A stretch of DNA of 64,000 bases from Methanomassiliicoccus sp. (GTDB lineage: Archaea > Thermoplasmatota > Thermoplasmata > Methanomassiliicoccales > Methanomassiliicoccaceae): contig JAAYAX010000004.1 in assembly GCA_012719175.1 (NCBI GenBank), positions 248,001 to 312,000 on the forward strand, read 5' to 3'. The position numbers were made by a program, and so were the translations under genes. This document shows, piece after piece, positions 8,895-17,342 of this stretch (position 1 is its first letter; each line of letters opens with the position of its first letter). The notes below the pieces were generated by a model. It saw only the letters and a program-made list of their open reading frames with translations. It ran no database searches and had not been told where the DNA came from.

Positions 8895-10211
8895 ATGAGC
8901 GAGTCGATGCTGCGTGACTCCAGGACCCTTTCTCCTGCGGATGCGGAGAAGAACGTGATCATCAAAGGGTGGGCCCAGGAGATAAGGAATCTGGGCGGGA
9001 TATCCTTCCTGATAATCAGGGACCGCTATGGCCTCGTCCAAGTAACTGCCCCGAAGAAGAAGGTCTCCCCCGAGGTCTTGAGCACCCTGACCTCCCTGTC
9101 CAGGGAATCCGTGGTCAAGGTGACCGGAGTCGCCAAGGCGGCGAACCAGGTCAAGGGCGGTGTCGAGGTCATCCCAGGGTCCATCGAGGTCCTGAGCCCC
9201 GCTGCCTCTCCCCTCCCCATGGGAGTGGTGGACAAGGTGAACGTGGAGGCCGATACCCGCTACGACCACCGCTTCATGGACCTTCGCAAGCCTGAGGCCA
9301 GGGCGGTCTTCGAGATCAAGTCCGTGGCCCACAACCTCATAGACCAGTTCCTCGTGGACGAGGGATTCGTGGAGGTCTTCACGCCCAAGATCGTAGCATC
9401 AGGGGCAGAGGGAGGGTCGACCCTTTTCCAGCTGAAGTACTTCGACAAGCCTGCATATCTCGCTCAATCCCCTCAGCTCTACAAGCAGATGCTCATGTCC
9501 ACGGGTCTTGACAAGGTGTTCGAGATCGGGCCGGCGTTCCGGGCCGAACCCTCCGACACCGTTCGCCATGTGTCCGAGTTCATATCCTTCGATGGGGAGA
9601 TGGCGTTCATCGACTCCATGAAGGACGTTCTGGACATCATCGAGAGATGCACCCTGGCCGTCATCAAAGGGTTGGAATTAAAGGTCGGGCCGCAGCTGGA
9701 GGCGCTGAACACCACGATCAGTGTGCCCAAGGCCCCTTACCCCGTCATCGAGTACAAGGACGCCATGGACATGGTCCAGAGCGAAGGGATGAAGCTGGAG
9801 CTGGGGGACGATCTGGGTACAGAGGGTGAGAAGTGCCTTGGCGAGATCATGAAGGAGAAGGGGCACGACATGTACTGGATAGTCGAATATCCAGAGGAGG
9901 CGAAGCCCTTCTACATAATGGAGAAGGACGGCACCCCGTACTCCTACTCCTTCGACCTGGACTATATGGGCCAGGAGATATCCTCTGGTGGGCAGAGAGA
10001 GCACCGCTACGATCACCTGGTAGAGAGGATGAGGAAGAAGGGATTGGACCCTGAGTCCTTCCGCTTCTATCTCGATGCCTTCCAGTATGGAATGCCCCCT
10101 CACGGCGGCTGGGGGCTGGGAGTGGAAAGGATGCTGCAGAAGATGCTGAACCTCCCCAACATCAGGGAGACCATACTGTTCCCTCGGGACCGTATCCGGC
10201 TGGTCCCCTGA
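8895..10211 (+). CDS. aspS: Aspartyl-tRNA(Asp/Asn) synthetase, archaeal type
   Basis: This class II synthetase charges Asp onto tRNA-Asp, and in many archaea onto tRNA-Asn for amidotransfer. It has an N-terminal OB-fold (VIIKGWAQEIRNLGGISFL). The catalytic domain carries motif 1, motif 2 (FEIGPAFRAEPSDTVRH, then EFISFDGEMAFI) and motif 3 with GWGLGVERMLQKMLNLPNIR. At 438 aa it is the compact archaeal form, without the bacterial GAD insertion. Whether it is discriminating for Asp alone cannot be settled here because no gatCAB or asnS is in the window. Confidence 0.95.
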   Translation: MSESMLRDSRTLSPADAEKNVIIKGWAQEIRNLGGISFLIIRDRYGLVQVTAPKKKVSPEVLSTLTSLSRESVVKVTGVAKAANQVKGGVEVIPGSIEVLSPAASPLPMGVVDKVNVEADTRYDHRFMDLRKPEARAVFEIKSVAHNLIDQFLVDEGFVEVFTPKIVASGAEGGSTLFQLKYFDKPAYLAQSPQLYKQMLMSTGLDKVFEIGPAFRAEPSDTVRHVSEFISFDGEMAFIDSMKDVLDIIERCTLAVIKGLELKVGPQLEALNTTISVPKAPYPVIEYKDAMDMVQSEGMKLELGDDLGTEGEKCLGEIMKEKGHDMYWIVEYPEEAKPFYIMEKDGTPYSYSFDLDYMGQEISSGGQREHRYDHLVERMRKKGLDPESFRFYLDAFQYGMPPHGGWGLGVERMLQKMLNLPNIRETILFPRDRIRLVP

Positions 10212-10373
10212 GATCGTTAAACCTTTTCCTCCCACGCTTTCTTTTTCATGCCATTGCCGGTCCAATATGCATCGACGGGGATAGTGCCACGATCAAAGAG
10301 ACAGGCAGGATCCCGGCAGGTTCCGAGGATAGGTACTTAGCTCTTGGTCTCTGATTGTTTCTCGGGAACCGCC

Positions 10374-10862
10374 ATGAAGATACCTGGTTCGATATCAGAG
10401 GAGCATGCCCACCTGCATGAGGTGCTGGAGAGAGCTATCGATGAGCAAGGCGCCCTGGGGAGTGCGGCAAGGGAGGTTATGAAAGCGCTGGCGCCGCACT
10501 TCGAGAAGGAAGAGGCCTTCGCTCTGCCACCGCTGGGGATGCTTACCCTGACCGGGGAGGAGGTGAAGGAGGATTTACTGGAGGTCATATCACTTACCGA
10601 CAGGCTCGCCGTGGAAATGCCCCGGATGGTGGAGGAGCACGCCGTTATCGTAAAGGCCCTCGATGTCCTTTCCCAGAGGGCGGCGGAAGCTGGTAAGATG
10701 GACTATGTTTCCTTCGCCCAGGATCTGAAGCATCATGCCAGGATGGAGGAGGAGGTCCTTTATCCCGCCTCACTTCTGGTGGGGGCGTACTTACGGCTGT
10801 GGAGAGGGGGGGGGGTTCGACTAATCCCTAGGATCCTCGCAGGGTTCATCCCTCTGGGGTGA
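10374..10862 (+). CDS. Hemerythrin-like (HHE) domain protein
   Basis: A four-helix HHE domain is visible from its metal-ligand His and Glu pattern: E-E-H-A-H-L-H-E-V-L near the start, APHFEKEEAFALPPL, MVEEHAVIVKAL and LKHHARMEEEVLYPASLL. Such proteins bind a di-iron centre and sense or carry O2 or NO. I start at the ATG at 10374. The last 20 or so residues are coded after a run of ten G bases (10806-10815). One base more or fewer changes the tail and ends the gene about 40 bp earlier, so the C-terminus is uncertain. The 3' end overlaps the convergent RusA gene. Confidence 0.78.
   Translation: MKIPGSISEEHAHLHEVLERAIDEQGALGSAAREVMKALAPHFEKEEAFALPPLGMLTLTGEEVKEDLLEVISLTDRLAVEMPRMVEEHAVIVKALDVLSQRAAEAGKMDYVSFAQDLKHHARMEEEVLYPASLLVGAYLRLWRGGGVRLIPRILAGFIPLG
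10806..10815 (+). repeat. Homopolymer of ten G bases
   Basis: An uninterrupted G10 tract lies inside the 3' end of the HHE gene. Such tracts slip during replication and sequencing. The downstream frame of the HHE gene depends on its length. Confidence 0.95.
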
Positions 10863-11351
10863 AAGGGTGCGTTTCCGTTCCTTCTTTTTCCGCTCTAACT
10901 GGTTCACATAACGCTCGACGATGACATAGGCCCCGGCCCTGCGCTCGTCCCCGTACTCCTTGCTCATGGTCATGGAGACCACCTGACAGTCGTCCACGAA
11001 CAAGATCCCGGTCAACGCATCGTTGATGGCGCGGACCAGCTTATCGATGTCCGGTTTCACCGTAGGGTTGATCCTCTTATGTTCCGGGACCGAAGGAGGA
11101 CGGGTTAGAACGAATTCCACCCTCACCCCATATGCGGACGTACAGTCGCACACCCAGGTTTTTCCCTCCAGTGCCCGCTGGGCCTCGGTGGCGATGCGGT
11201 TCCTCCAGGCCATCAGCTCCTTCTTGTTCTGGTGCGTGGTCACTGTCCGGTCGAGATTTTTTATGTAGTAAGCTCTGGTGCTACCCTCAGGGGTAGGCTC
11301 TCCCAGTACAATGAACTCAATGGACTCAACAAGACTGTCTGATAAACTCAT
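10821..11351 (-). CDS. RusA-family Holliday junction resolvase-like nuclease
   Basis: The signature of RusA-type endonucleases is visible: KPDIDKLVRAINDALTG followed by ILFVDDCQVVSM, i.e. K-P-D-x-D-x-L-x-K/R-x3-D-A-L and D-D-x-Q-V. These Asp residues coordinate the metal. The N-terminal strand FIVLGEPTPEGSTR also fits. At 176 aa it is longer than E. coli RusA (120 aa), with a basic C-terminal tail rich in Lys and Arg. RusA genes usually travel with phages, but no other phage gene is nearby, so this is an orphan or a domesticated copy. Confidence 0.82.
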   Translation of the reverse strand: MSLSDSLVESIEFIVLGEPTPEGSTRAYYIKNLDRTVTTHQNKKELMAWRNRIATEAQRALEGKTWVCDCTSAYGVRVEFVLTRPPSVPEHKRINPTVKPDIDKLVRAINDALTGILFVDDCQVVSMTMSKEYGDERRAGAYVIVERYVNQLERKKKERKRTLSPQRDEPCEDPRD

Positions 11352-11502
11352 GATCTCACCAATCTGCGCCCCACCTGTGCCATGAGCAAGAGGTTCTTAT
11401 GCCCAGCTAGCCTCGGAACGCTGACCTCCGAATGGTCCAGATGTGCATAAAGCTGTCCCTATTAAGGTTACGCCCCCTAAACCACGTGAGGCTGGCAAAG
11501 GA

Positions 11503-11513
11503 ATTATAAAAAC
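11503..11513 (+). promoter_or_regulatory. TATA box of the GT-C membrane protein gene
   Basis: AATTATAAAAA is a near-ideal archaeal TATA element about 45 nt upstream of the ATG at 11553. Confidence 0.6.
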
Positions 11514-11552
11514 TGAGGGGATATGGGCCACCGGTCATAGACCTCGGATGGG

Positions 11553-12773
11553 ATGAGAGGACCGATCATGGCGGAAGGCGGGAGTAGAAAGTTCATCGAG
11601 CGTGTTCGGTCCATGAGCCCTTATCATCATGTGGCAGCCATATTGTTGGTTGGAATTGTCGTTTATGGCTCATTCATCGTGGTGGACGGGCTGATCATCA
11701 GGCAATGGCTGGACTCATCCTTCGGCACCACCCCGGACCTGGCGATCTACCAGGAACGGACAAGCCTCATACTGAACGGCGGCCTTATCTACCGGGATCT
11801 GGACATCGAGGCACCTCCCCTCATCAACTATTTACTCCTTCCCGCCCAGATCATCGGAGGAGAATGGTGGGCCTACGAGATCTACTTCTCCCTGTTCCCC
11901 ATCCTAACCTCCTTGGGGATCTACGCGGTCATGCGTCGTTGGGATGATCACCGGGCCTTCCTGGCCGCCCTCCTGTTCGTCATCTGCCCGTTCGCAGTGC
12001 AGGATGCCACCTGGGGGATCCAGGACGAGCCCATGGTGGCGTTCTTCTACATCCTTCCAGTGCTTTTGCTCCTGGGTGGACACGCCCGATCATCGGCCGT
12101 GGCCGTGGCGGTGGGCTTCTGGACCAAGTTCCTGCCTATCGTCACATATCCCATCACCCTTCTGAGCATCAAGGGGACGAGGGAACGGTTGTTGAGCATC
12201 GGCCTGGTGATCTTGGTCTCGGGCCTCGTGGCACTGCCATTTCTCATCTTGGCACCGGAGGAGTTCCTCAGGTTCCCATCATACTATCTGCTGGGCAGAA
12301 GCGGCGAGGGAAGCGCGGGGATGTCCATCATAAATCTCATAGGTGTGGGAGGTTGGCACCTTCCGGGGGAGGTGGGCGCCGGGCTCACGGTCGCAGCCTT
12401 GCTCCTCTCCTACTATCTCTTCAAGAGATGGAAGCTGGACGTTTGGAGGGGAGCTATGCTGACCACGGTGATGTTCATCTCCGTCTATCCCATGATACGG
12501 CTGGGCTACTTCATCCTCCCCTTCGCCTTCTTCTCTTTGTGGGCCGTTCAGTACAAGGGCATCGCCCTGAGGCTCATACCGATGTACGTGACCCTCCTCT
12601 TCGGACAGGGCTTTGAGCGGGCCAGCCCGGGTTTCGATTATTCCTTCTCCTGGCTCCTGGGGCTGGTCCTGGTGACGGCGGGGATATTGATAATGCTTGA
12701 TATCACCCGTCTGTGCCTTAAAAGGCCGTGCCTCCTGGACGAAGCGAAGCGAGAGGGGCTCCCATCAGCCTAG
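11553..12773 (+). CDS. Polytopic membrane glycosyltransferase-like protein (GT-C fold)
   Basis: This 406-aa protein has about ten hydrophobic helices. After the first helix comes an external loop with the acidic motif T-P-D-L-A-I-Y-Q-E-R and then GGLIYRDLDIEAPP. That is the layout of GT-C enzymes (GT87/mannosyltransferase-like) using a polyprenyl-phosphate sugar. The role would be glycan or lipid glycosylation at the outer membrane face, but donor and acceptor are unknown. The gene stops with TAG. It stands alone, with unrelated genes on both sides. Confidence 0.7.
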   Translation: MRGPIMAEGGSRKFIERVRSMSPYHHVAAILLVGIVVYGSFIVVDGLIIRQWLDSSFGTTPDLAIYQERTSLILNGGLIYRDLDIEAPPLINYLLLPAQIIGGEWWAYEIYFSLFPILTSLGIYAVMRRWDDHRAFLAALLFVICPFAVQDATWGIQDEPMVAFFYILPVLLLLGGHARSSAVAVAVGFWTKFLPIVTYPITLLSIKGTRERLLSIGLVILVSGLVALPFLILAPEEFLRFPSYYLLGRSGEGSAGMSIINLIGVGGWHLPGEVGAGLTVAALLLSYYLFKRWKLDVWRGAMLTTVMFISVYPMIRLGYFILPFAFFSLWAVQYKGIALRLIPMYVTLLFGQGFERASPGFDYSFSWLLGLVLVTAGILIMLDITRLCLKRPCLLDEAKREGLPSA

Positions 12774-12935
12774 AAGGTCTCATCATATCCCCAGGGATCC
12801 GCTGACCCTCTTCTCGTCACCGGGAGTCCCTCCCACGGTGGGGAGAACATTGGAAATATATCACGGTGGTGGAGTCTTTAGGGCCAAGCAATCAAGGCCT
12901 TTGTTCACTTCGAACTCGAGACAATATTTGAGAAT

Positions 12936-12946
12936 CCATAAATATC
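12936..12946 (+). promoter_or_regulatory. TATA box deciding the start of the LysE-like gene
   Basis: CCATAAATATC is centred at 12941. Transcription should start near 12966, so the ATG at 12968 (leaderless) is preferred over the ATG at 12956, which would lie upstream of the transcript. Confidence 0.5.
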
Positions 12947-12967
12947 CCGCGCAACATGGGTCGGACG

Positions 12968-13597
12968 ATGGACCAAGCTAGCGACCCGCTCTTCTTCCTG
13001 GCCATGGTGGCTTTCATCTCCCTTAGCGGAGCCCTCATGCCCGGTCCGGTGTTCGCCACCGCTGTGGCCAAGGGGTACGACGATAGGAACGCGGGTCTGA
13101 AGATCGCCGCGGGACACGCGGTCATCGAGGTCCCCCTCATCATCGCCATTTTCCTTGGTTTCGAGGCTGTCCTCAAAGATGAGAGCGTGTTTGCCATAAT
13201 CGGCCTGGTGGGGGGTGCCTTCCTCCTCTACATGGGGATCAGCATGTTCCGCACCAAGATCGATGGGGATCAGGTCCAAGGTTCCAGGCTCAGACCGTTC
13301 AGCGCCGGCATCGTGCTCACGGCCGCCAACCCTTACTTCCTGGTGTGGTGGGCCACGGTGGGTGCGTCCTTGATCGGCGTGGCCGCAGGTTACGGACTGC
13401 TGATGCTTCCGGTCTTCGCGGCAATACATCTCGCATGCGACCTGGGCTATCTGCAGTTCGTGTCCTATTCGGTGAACCGTTCCCGCTCCTTCTTCACCGG
13501 AAAAAGATACAAGCTTCTGTTCGCAAGCTGCGGGGTGCTTCTGGTCGCGTTCGCCTTGTACTTCATGCTCAGCTCCCTGAACCTCATCCTTTTCTGA
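12968..13597 (+). CDS. LysE/RhtB-family amino acid exporter
   Basis: This 209-aa membrane protein has six hydrophobic segments. The family-typical N-terminal motif ALMPGPVFATAVAKGYDDRNAG, shown here as two parts ALMPGPVF and GLKIAAGHAVIE, is followed by FLGFEAVL and LLYMGISMFR. LysE/RhtB proteins export amino acids or small metabolites by proton exchange. The start is set by the TATA position. A second, distinct LysE-like gene lies at 22891-23526. The substrate cannot be inferred. Confidence 0.82.
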   Translation: MDQASDPLFFLAMVAFISLSGALMPGPVFATAVAKGYDDRNAGLKIAAGHAVIEVPLIIAIFLGFEAVLKDESVFAIIGLVGGAFLLYMGISMFRTKIDGDQVQGSRLRPFSAGIVLTAANPYFLVWWATVGASLIGVAAGYGLLMLPVFAAIHLACDLGYLQFVSYSVNRSRSFFTGKRYKLLFASCGVLLVAFALYFMLSSLNLILF

Positions 13598-13657
13598 GAA
13601 GGAGTAGAAGAACAGGGACCTGTTGGTCCCCTTATGAAGAACGATGATCTCTCCGTC

Positions 13658-14563
13658 TCAGTCGCCGCGCCCGATATCCAACATGCGCTGCAGAGGCCTC
13701 TTGGCGCGTTCCATCAGCTCAGCGTCAAGGGTGATCTCCGGGGTCATGGTCTCCAGGGCCGCTATGATGTTTTCCAAGGTGATGAGCTTCATGGTCGGGC
13801 AGACCGCACCCGTGACCGTGTAATAGGTCTTAGCTGGGAGCTCCTTCTTGAGCCGGTGGACCATGTCCTGCTCGGTGCCGATGATGAACTCGGTCTTGGG
13901 GGAGTCCCTGATATAGTTCAGCATCCCCTCGGTCGAGCGCGCAGCATCGGCCATGTCGATGACCTCGGGACGGCACTCGGGATGTACCAGGATAACTGCA
14001 CCAGGATGCTCTTCCTTGAGCTTGCTGAGCTTCTCCACGGTGATGGCATCGTGGGTAGGGCAGTAACCAGGCCAGGGTATGATGTCCTTCTCAGTATACC
14101 TCTGCACATAGGAGGCGAGATTCTCGTCGGGTATGAAGATCACGAGATCGGAGTCCAGTGTGTTAACGACCTTTACTGCGTTGGAAGAGGTACAGCACAC
14201 GTCAGCCTCGGCCTTACACTCCGCTGAGGTGTTGACATAGGCAACGACCTCCGCCCGGGGAAAGTCCTTCTTCAGCAGACGCAGCGCATCGGGTTCGCAC
14301 ATGGCTGCCATGGGGCACCTGGCTTTCTGCTCGGGGTGGAGCACCACCTTTTGTGGGTTCAGGACCTTGGCGCTCTCGGCCATGAAGTCGACCCCGCAGA
14401 AAACGATGACCTCGGCGTCGGTCTTGGCCGCTTCCACAGCAAGGCCAAGAGAATCACCTACGAAATCAGCGATGTCCTGTATCTCGGGAATCTGATAGTT
14501 GTGCGCGAGGATGACGGCATTGCGTTCCCTCTTCAGTTCCATTATTCGGTCCTGAGGCCGCAT
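13658..14563 (-). CDS. nadA: Quinolinate synthase
   Basis: This condenses iminoaspartate with dihydroxyacetone phosphate to quinolinate in NAD synthesis, using a [4Fe-4S] cluster. The triplicated fold shows HNYQIPEIQDIADFVGDSL (substrate His/Tyr), VFCGVDFMAESAK (first cluster Cys), HPEC in VHPECRPEVIDMAD, and the late Cys in TGAVCPTMKLI. The 301-aa length is normal. No nadB or nadC is adjacent. A TATA box at 14587-14594 lies 24-31 nt before the ATG, so the mRNA is leaderless. Confidence 0.95.
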   Translation of the reverse strand: MRPQDRIMELKRERNAVILAHNYQIPEIQDIADFVGDSLGLAVEAAKTDAEVIVFCGVDFMAESAKVLNPQKVVLHPEQKARCPMAAMCEPDALRLLKKDFPRAEVVAYVNTSAECKAEADVCCTSSNAVKVVNTLDSDLVIFIPDENLASYVQRYTEKDIIPWPGYCPTHDAITVEKLSKLKEEHPGAVILVHPECRPEVIDMADAARSTEGMLNYIRDSPKTEFIIGTEQDMVHRLKKELPAKTYYTVTGAVCPTMKLITLENIIAALETMTPEITLDAELMERAKRPLQRMLDIGRGD

Positions 14564-14586
14564 TAGTCTCGTGATATTGGGTTGTG

Positions 14587-14594
14587 TATAAATA
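14587..14594 (-). promoter_or_regulatory. TATA box of nadA
   Basis: TATTTATA on the minus strand, 24-31 nt from the nadA ATG, is the spacing expected for a leaderless archaeal transcript. Confidence 0.65.
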
Positions 14595-14599
14595 ACTAA

Positions 14600-15030
14600 G
14601 CTTCAAAACGTATCAGCTGGCCTGCTGTCGATCGTTCATCGATTTGGCCATATGTAAATGGCCCGGGGGCGGTATCTCTGACAGCAACCATGTCTGATGC
14701 GACGCCCTTTTTAGCGGCACAAATACCAATATTTGAAAGGGATCAGACGCTTGCTGCTCTTCACAAGACGTTCGCATTCTGCCCCAACTCGATCGATGAG
14801 CGTTCCCTCATCAGCTGGATTCGGCGGACGAGGTGCGAGATCAGTAGCGACATGAATTGGAACTCTTTCGCACTGACCTTCATTGTGGGAATGCCGGTTA
14901 AGGTGTGATCGCCCCCAGGTACGCAGCGTGTCGGATCCAGCGAAATATGTTGCTCTCGACCATGGTAAGGCCCTCCCTTATGCGCATATGTCCTGAGAGG
15001 TTGCCTTGTTAGGCTCCCGTCCTTCATAGG
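14600..15030. other. Intergenic stretch, no convincing gene
   Basis: About 430 bp lie between divergent nadA and mptD. A 72-codon frame at 14690-14908 (+) has an ATG but no family resemblance and no clear ribosome site. A TATA-like TTATTATA at 15033-15040 just after this stretch serves mptD. I see no RNA gene. Confidence 0.5.
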
Positions 15031-15061
15031 CCTTATTATAGCGGAGCGGCAATACAACGAA

Positions 15062-15475
15062 ATGAGAGAGATTGGAATGACGACCTCTAGAGAGGAGCGG
15101 GCGGCAGGGTACTTCCGCTGCAATGACCGGGAGAGAGCGGCCTTCGAGGCCGGGATCAAGCTGGCGGCAGTGTACCACCAGTTCATAGGTACGCCGGTGA
15201 CGGCGGCGAGCGTCGAAAGCCTAGAGCGTGCGATCGAGGAAGGGATAAAGGTCCAGCCCTTCGTGGAATCGGTGGAGGTGCATATTCGTAGGGACAGACT
15301 ACGAATGAAGAGGAACGAGTACGATTACCAATCACTGACCGGAGAGATGTTGGACGTCATCGTGGGCATCCACATCGGCTCGGTCCGGGCCGTGGGGGAG
15401 ATGCGATATCTTGAGGATATCCACTATCCACTGATGTACATTACCTCCATGGAGGAGCTTGAACGACAGGAGTGA
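15062..15475 (+). CDS. mptD: Archaeal dihydroneopterin aldolase (MptD type)
   Basis: This cleaves 7,8-dihydroneopterin to 6-hydroxymethyl-dihydropterin in the methanopterin pathway. It fits the archaeal MptD family (MJ1585-like). The segments ERAAFEAGIKLAAVYHQFIG, then TPVTAASVESLERAIEEG, and the ending DIHYPLMYITSM are characteristic. The length of about 137 aa is right. TATA at 15033-15040 places the transcript start at about the ATG at 15062; an alternative ATG is at 15077. Its presence supports tetrahydromethanopterin-type C1 metabolism or related pterin use. Confidence 0.86.
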   Translation: MREIGMTTSREERAAGYFRCNDRERAAFEAGIKLAAVYHQFIGTPVTAASVESLERAIEEGIKVQPFVESVEVHIRRDRLRMKRNEYDYQSLTGEMLDVIVGIHIGSVRAVGEMRYLEDIHYPLMYITSMEELERQE

Positions 15476-15637
15476 CGATGCACCCTAACTTGTTCAGGTG
15501 CAAGAACTGCCCCGTGGTCCCAGCAATTATTTCGCTGGCCAAACGATTCGAAAACCATATTAATAAAGGAGCCCCATATGGGCCGGCATCGTTCAGACCG
15601 GTTGGGGGAACTGGTCCTAGATTTATTCGGTGACACA

Positions 15638-16183
15638 ATGAACACCACGATCAAGATCGGCATCACCGGTCTACCTGGAGCAGGTAAGACCCATGCTTTA
15701 CTAAAGGTGATAGAGATGTTGGAGGCCGAAGGTGTGAAGGTCGGAGGTATGGTCACCGAGCCCATCACAGAGGGCGGTAAAAGGACCGGCTTCGCCATCA
15801 TCGATTGGTCCAGCAAGGAAAAGGGGGTGTTCGCGCATGTGGACATCCAGTCCAAGTTCATGGTAGGCAAGTTCGGCGTGGACCTGGAGGCGTTGGAACG
15901 CGTGGGCGTGAAGGCTCTGATAAAGGCCTGCGAGGACGCTGATGTGATCGTCATCGACGAGGTGGGGAGGATGGAAGTGGAGTCCCAGACCTTCATTGAG
16001 ACGGTGAAGCATGCGTTGGACGTGGAAAAGCCTCTTTTGCTCACTTTGCATAAGAAATCCCGAAATCCACTTTTGCAGGACATCAGGCGCAGGGATGACG
16101 TCCGCATCCTTGAGGTCACACCCATCAACCGCAACCTCCTGCCTTACAAGATCATGAAGCTTATGAAAGGCGAACTTCTGTGA
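15638..16183 (+). CDS. Nucleoside-triphosphatase, THEP1 family
   Basis: This 181-aa P-loop NTPase has Walker A GITGLPGAGKTHALL, Walker B VIVIDEVGRMEVES, and the family segment GGMVTEPITEGGKRTGF. THEP1-type enzymes hydrolyse NTPs and may act on nucleotides or RNA ends. A TATA-like ATATTAATAAAG at 15558-15569 would start transcription after the upstream ATG at 15578, so the ATG at 15638 is chosen. The stop overlaps the trm1 start (GTGA), so the two are coupled. Confidence 0.88.
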   Translation: MNTTIKIGITGLPGAGKTHALLKVIEMLEAEGVKVGGMVTEPITEGGKRTGFAIIDWSSKEKGVFAHVDIQSKFMVGKFGVDLEALERVGVKALIKACEDADVIVIDEVGRMEVESQTFIETVKHALDVEKPLLLTLHKKSRNPLLQDIRRRDDVRILEVTPINRNLLPYKIMKLMKGELL

Positions 16184-17280
16184 GCTCTCCCCATTGCTCT
16201 GTGGTTATCAAGGAAGGGTCCACCGAGCTATACGTACCCGAACAGCACTCCAACAAGGGGCCGGGGAAGCGCATCGGAAGAGTGTTCTTCAATGACCAGA
16301 TGTCCTTCAATCGAGACGTTTCGGTAATGCTTTTGGCATCCTCTCCTAGGGTCAGGACGGCCCTGGACGCCATGGCCGCCACCGGGGTGAGGGCCGTCCG
16401 CATAGCCAACGAGGCCAGGCCGGATGTGCTCATGGTCGCCAACGACAAGGACGTGGAAGCTTGCGATTATATCACGGCGAATGCGGAACTGAACTCCACG
16501 GCCAATCTGGAGGCTTCCAACGAGGACCTCCGCTGCCTGCTTGCCCGACGGGTCTTCGATTACATTGACCTCGATCCCTTCGGCACACCGGTCCCCTTCG
16601 TGCCTGCGGTCATGCAGGGATTGAGGAGGTCCGGGATGGCGGGGATCACGGCCACGGACACGGCCCCCCTGGCGGGGACCTACCCCAAGAAATGCGCACG
16701 CCGCTACGGGGCGCTCTCCCGGCGGAGCCCCTTCGGGCATGAGGCGGGGCTGCGTATACTCATAGGCCACATCGCCAGGGAAGCTGCTAAGGAGGACAAG
16801 GGCTTTGAGACCGTCCTATCCTACTATGCGGACCACTATATGCGCACCTTCGTCCGCATGAAGGAAAGCGGGGCCGAGGCCGATCGCACCTTGGAAAAGT
16901 TGGGGTACATCGATTACGACCCCGACACCGGTTACCGTTCGATATCCCCCGAAAGAACGTCGGCCCGCTCCATGGGGCCCTTGTGGCTGGGACCACTTCA
17001 CGACCACGAGGTCCTGAATAGCATGAACGCGGGCGAGGGGCTGCACAAGGTCGCCCGATGCAGGAAATACCTGGACCTGTGGAGAGGGGAGCTGGAAGTA
17101 CCGTTCTTCTATGACAATGATGAACTGGCCTCCTTGTCTAGAACCTCACCTCGACCCTTAGAGACGGTCCTCGAGGCCCTGGGTGCCTGCGGCAAGGTAT
17201 CACGCACCCATTTCTCACCCACGGGGATCCGCACCGACCTCCCTTCCAGGGAGGTGCTCGACATATATAGAACGATATGA
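16180..17280 (+). CDS. trm1: tRNA (guanine26-N2)-dimethyltransferase
   Basis: This SAM-dependent enzyme makes N2,N2-dimethylguanosine at tRNA position 26. Signatures are FFNDQMSFNRDVSVMLL near residue 40, MAATGVRAVRIANEA (SAM site), DYIDLDPFGTPVPFVPA (catalytic D-P-F-G) and GITATDTAPLAGTYPKKC. The length is 366 aa, as in archaeal Trm1. It begins at GTG, overlapping the THEP1 stop by 4 bp. Confidence 0.95.
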   Translation: MSSPHCSVVIKEGSTELYVPEQHSNKGPGKRIGRVFFNDQMSFNRDVSVMLLASSPRVRTALDAMAATGVRAVRIANEARPDVLMVANDKDVEACDYITANAELNSTANLEASNEDLRCLLARRVFDYIDLDPFGTPVPFVPAVMQGLRRSGMAGITATDTAPLAGTYPKKCARRYGALSRRSPFGHEAGLRILIGHIAREAAKEDKGFETVLSYYADHYMRTFVRMKESGAEADRTLEKLGYIDYDPDTGYRSISPERTSARSMGPLWLGPLHDHEVLNSMNAGEGLHKVARCRKYLDLWRGELEVPFFYDNDELASLSRTSPRPLETVLEALGACGKVSRTHFSPTGIRTDLPSREVLDIYRTI

Positions 17281-17342
17281 CATATAAATGACGAAACAAT
17301 TAAAATACTTCGTTCTACTGACGTAATCCCACTGGTGGACCG

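Noticed and set aside
14690-14908. 72-codon frame between nadA and mptD
   Set aside because: No ribosome site, no promoter at the right distance and no recognisable sequence pattern; not enough to call a gene.
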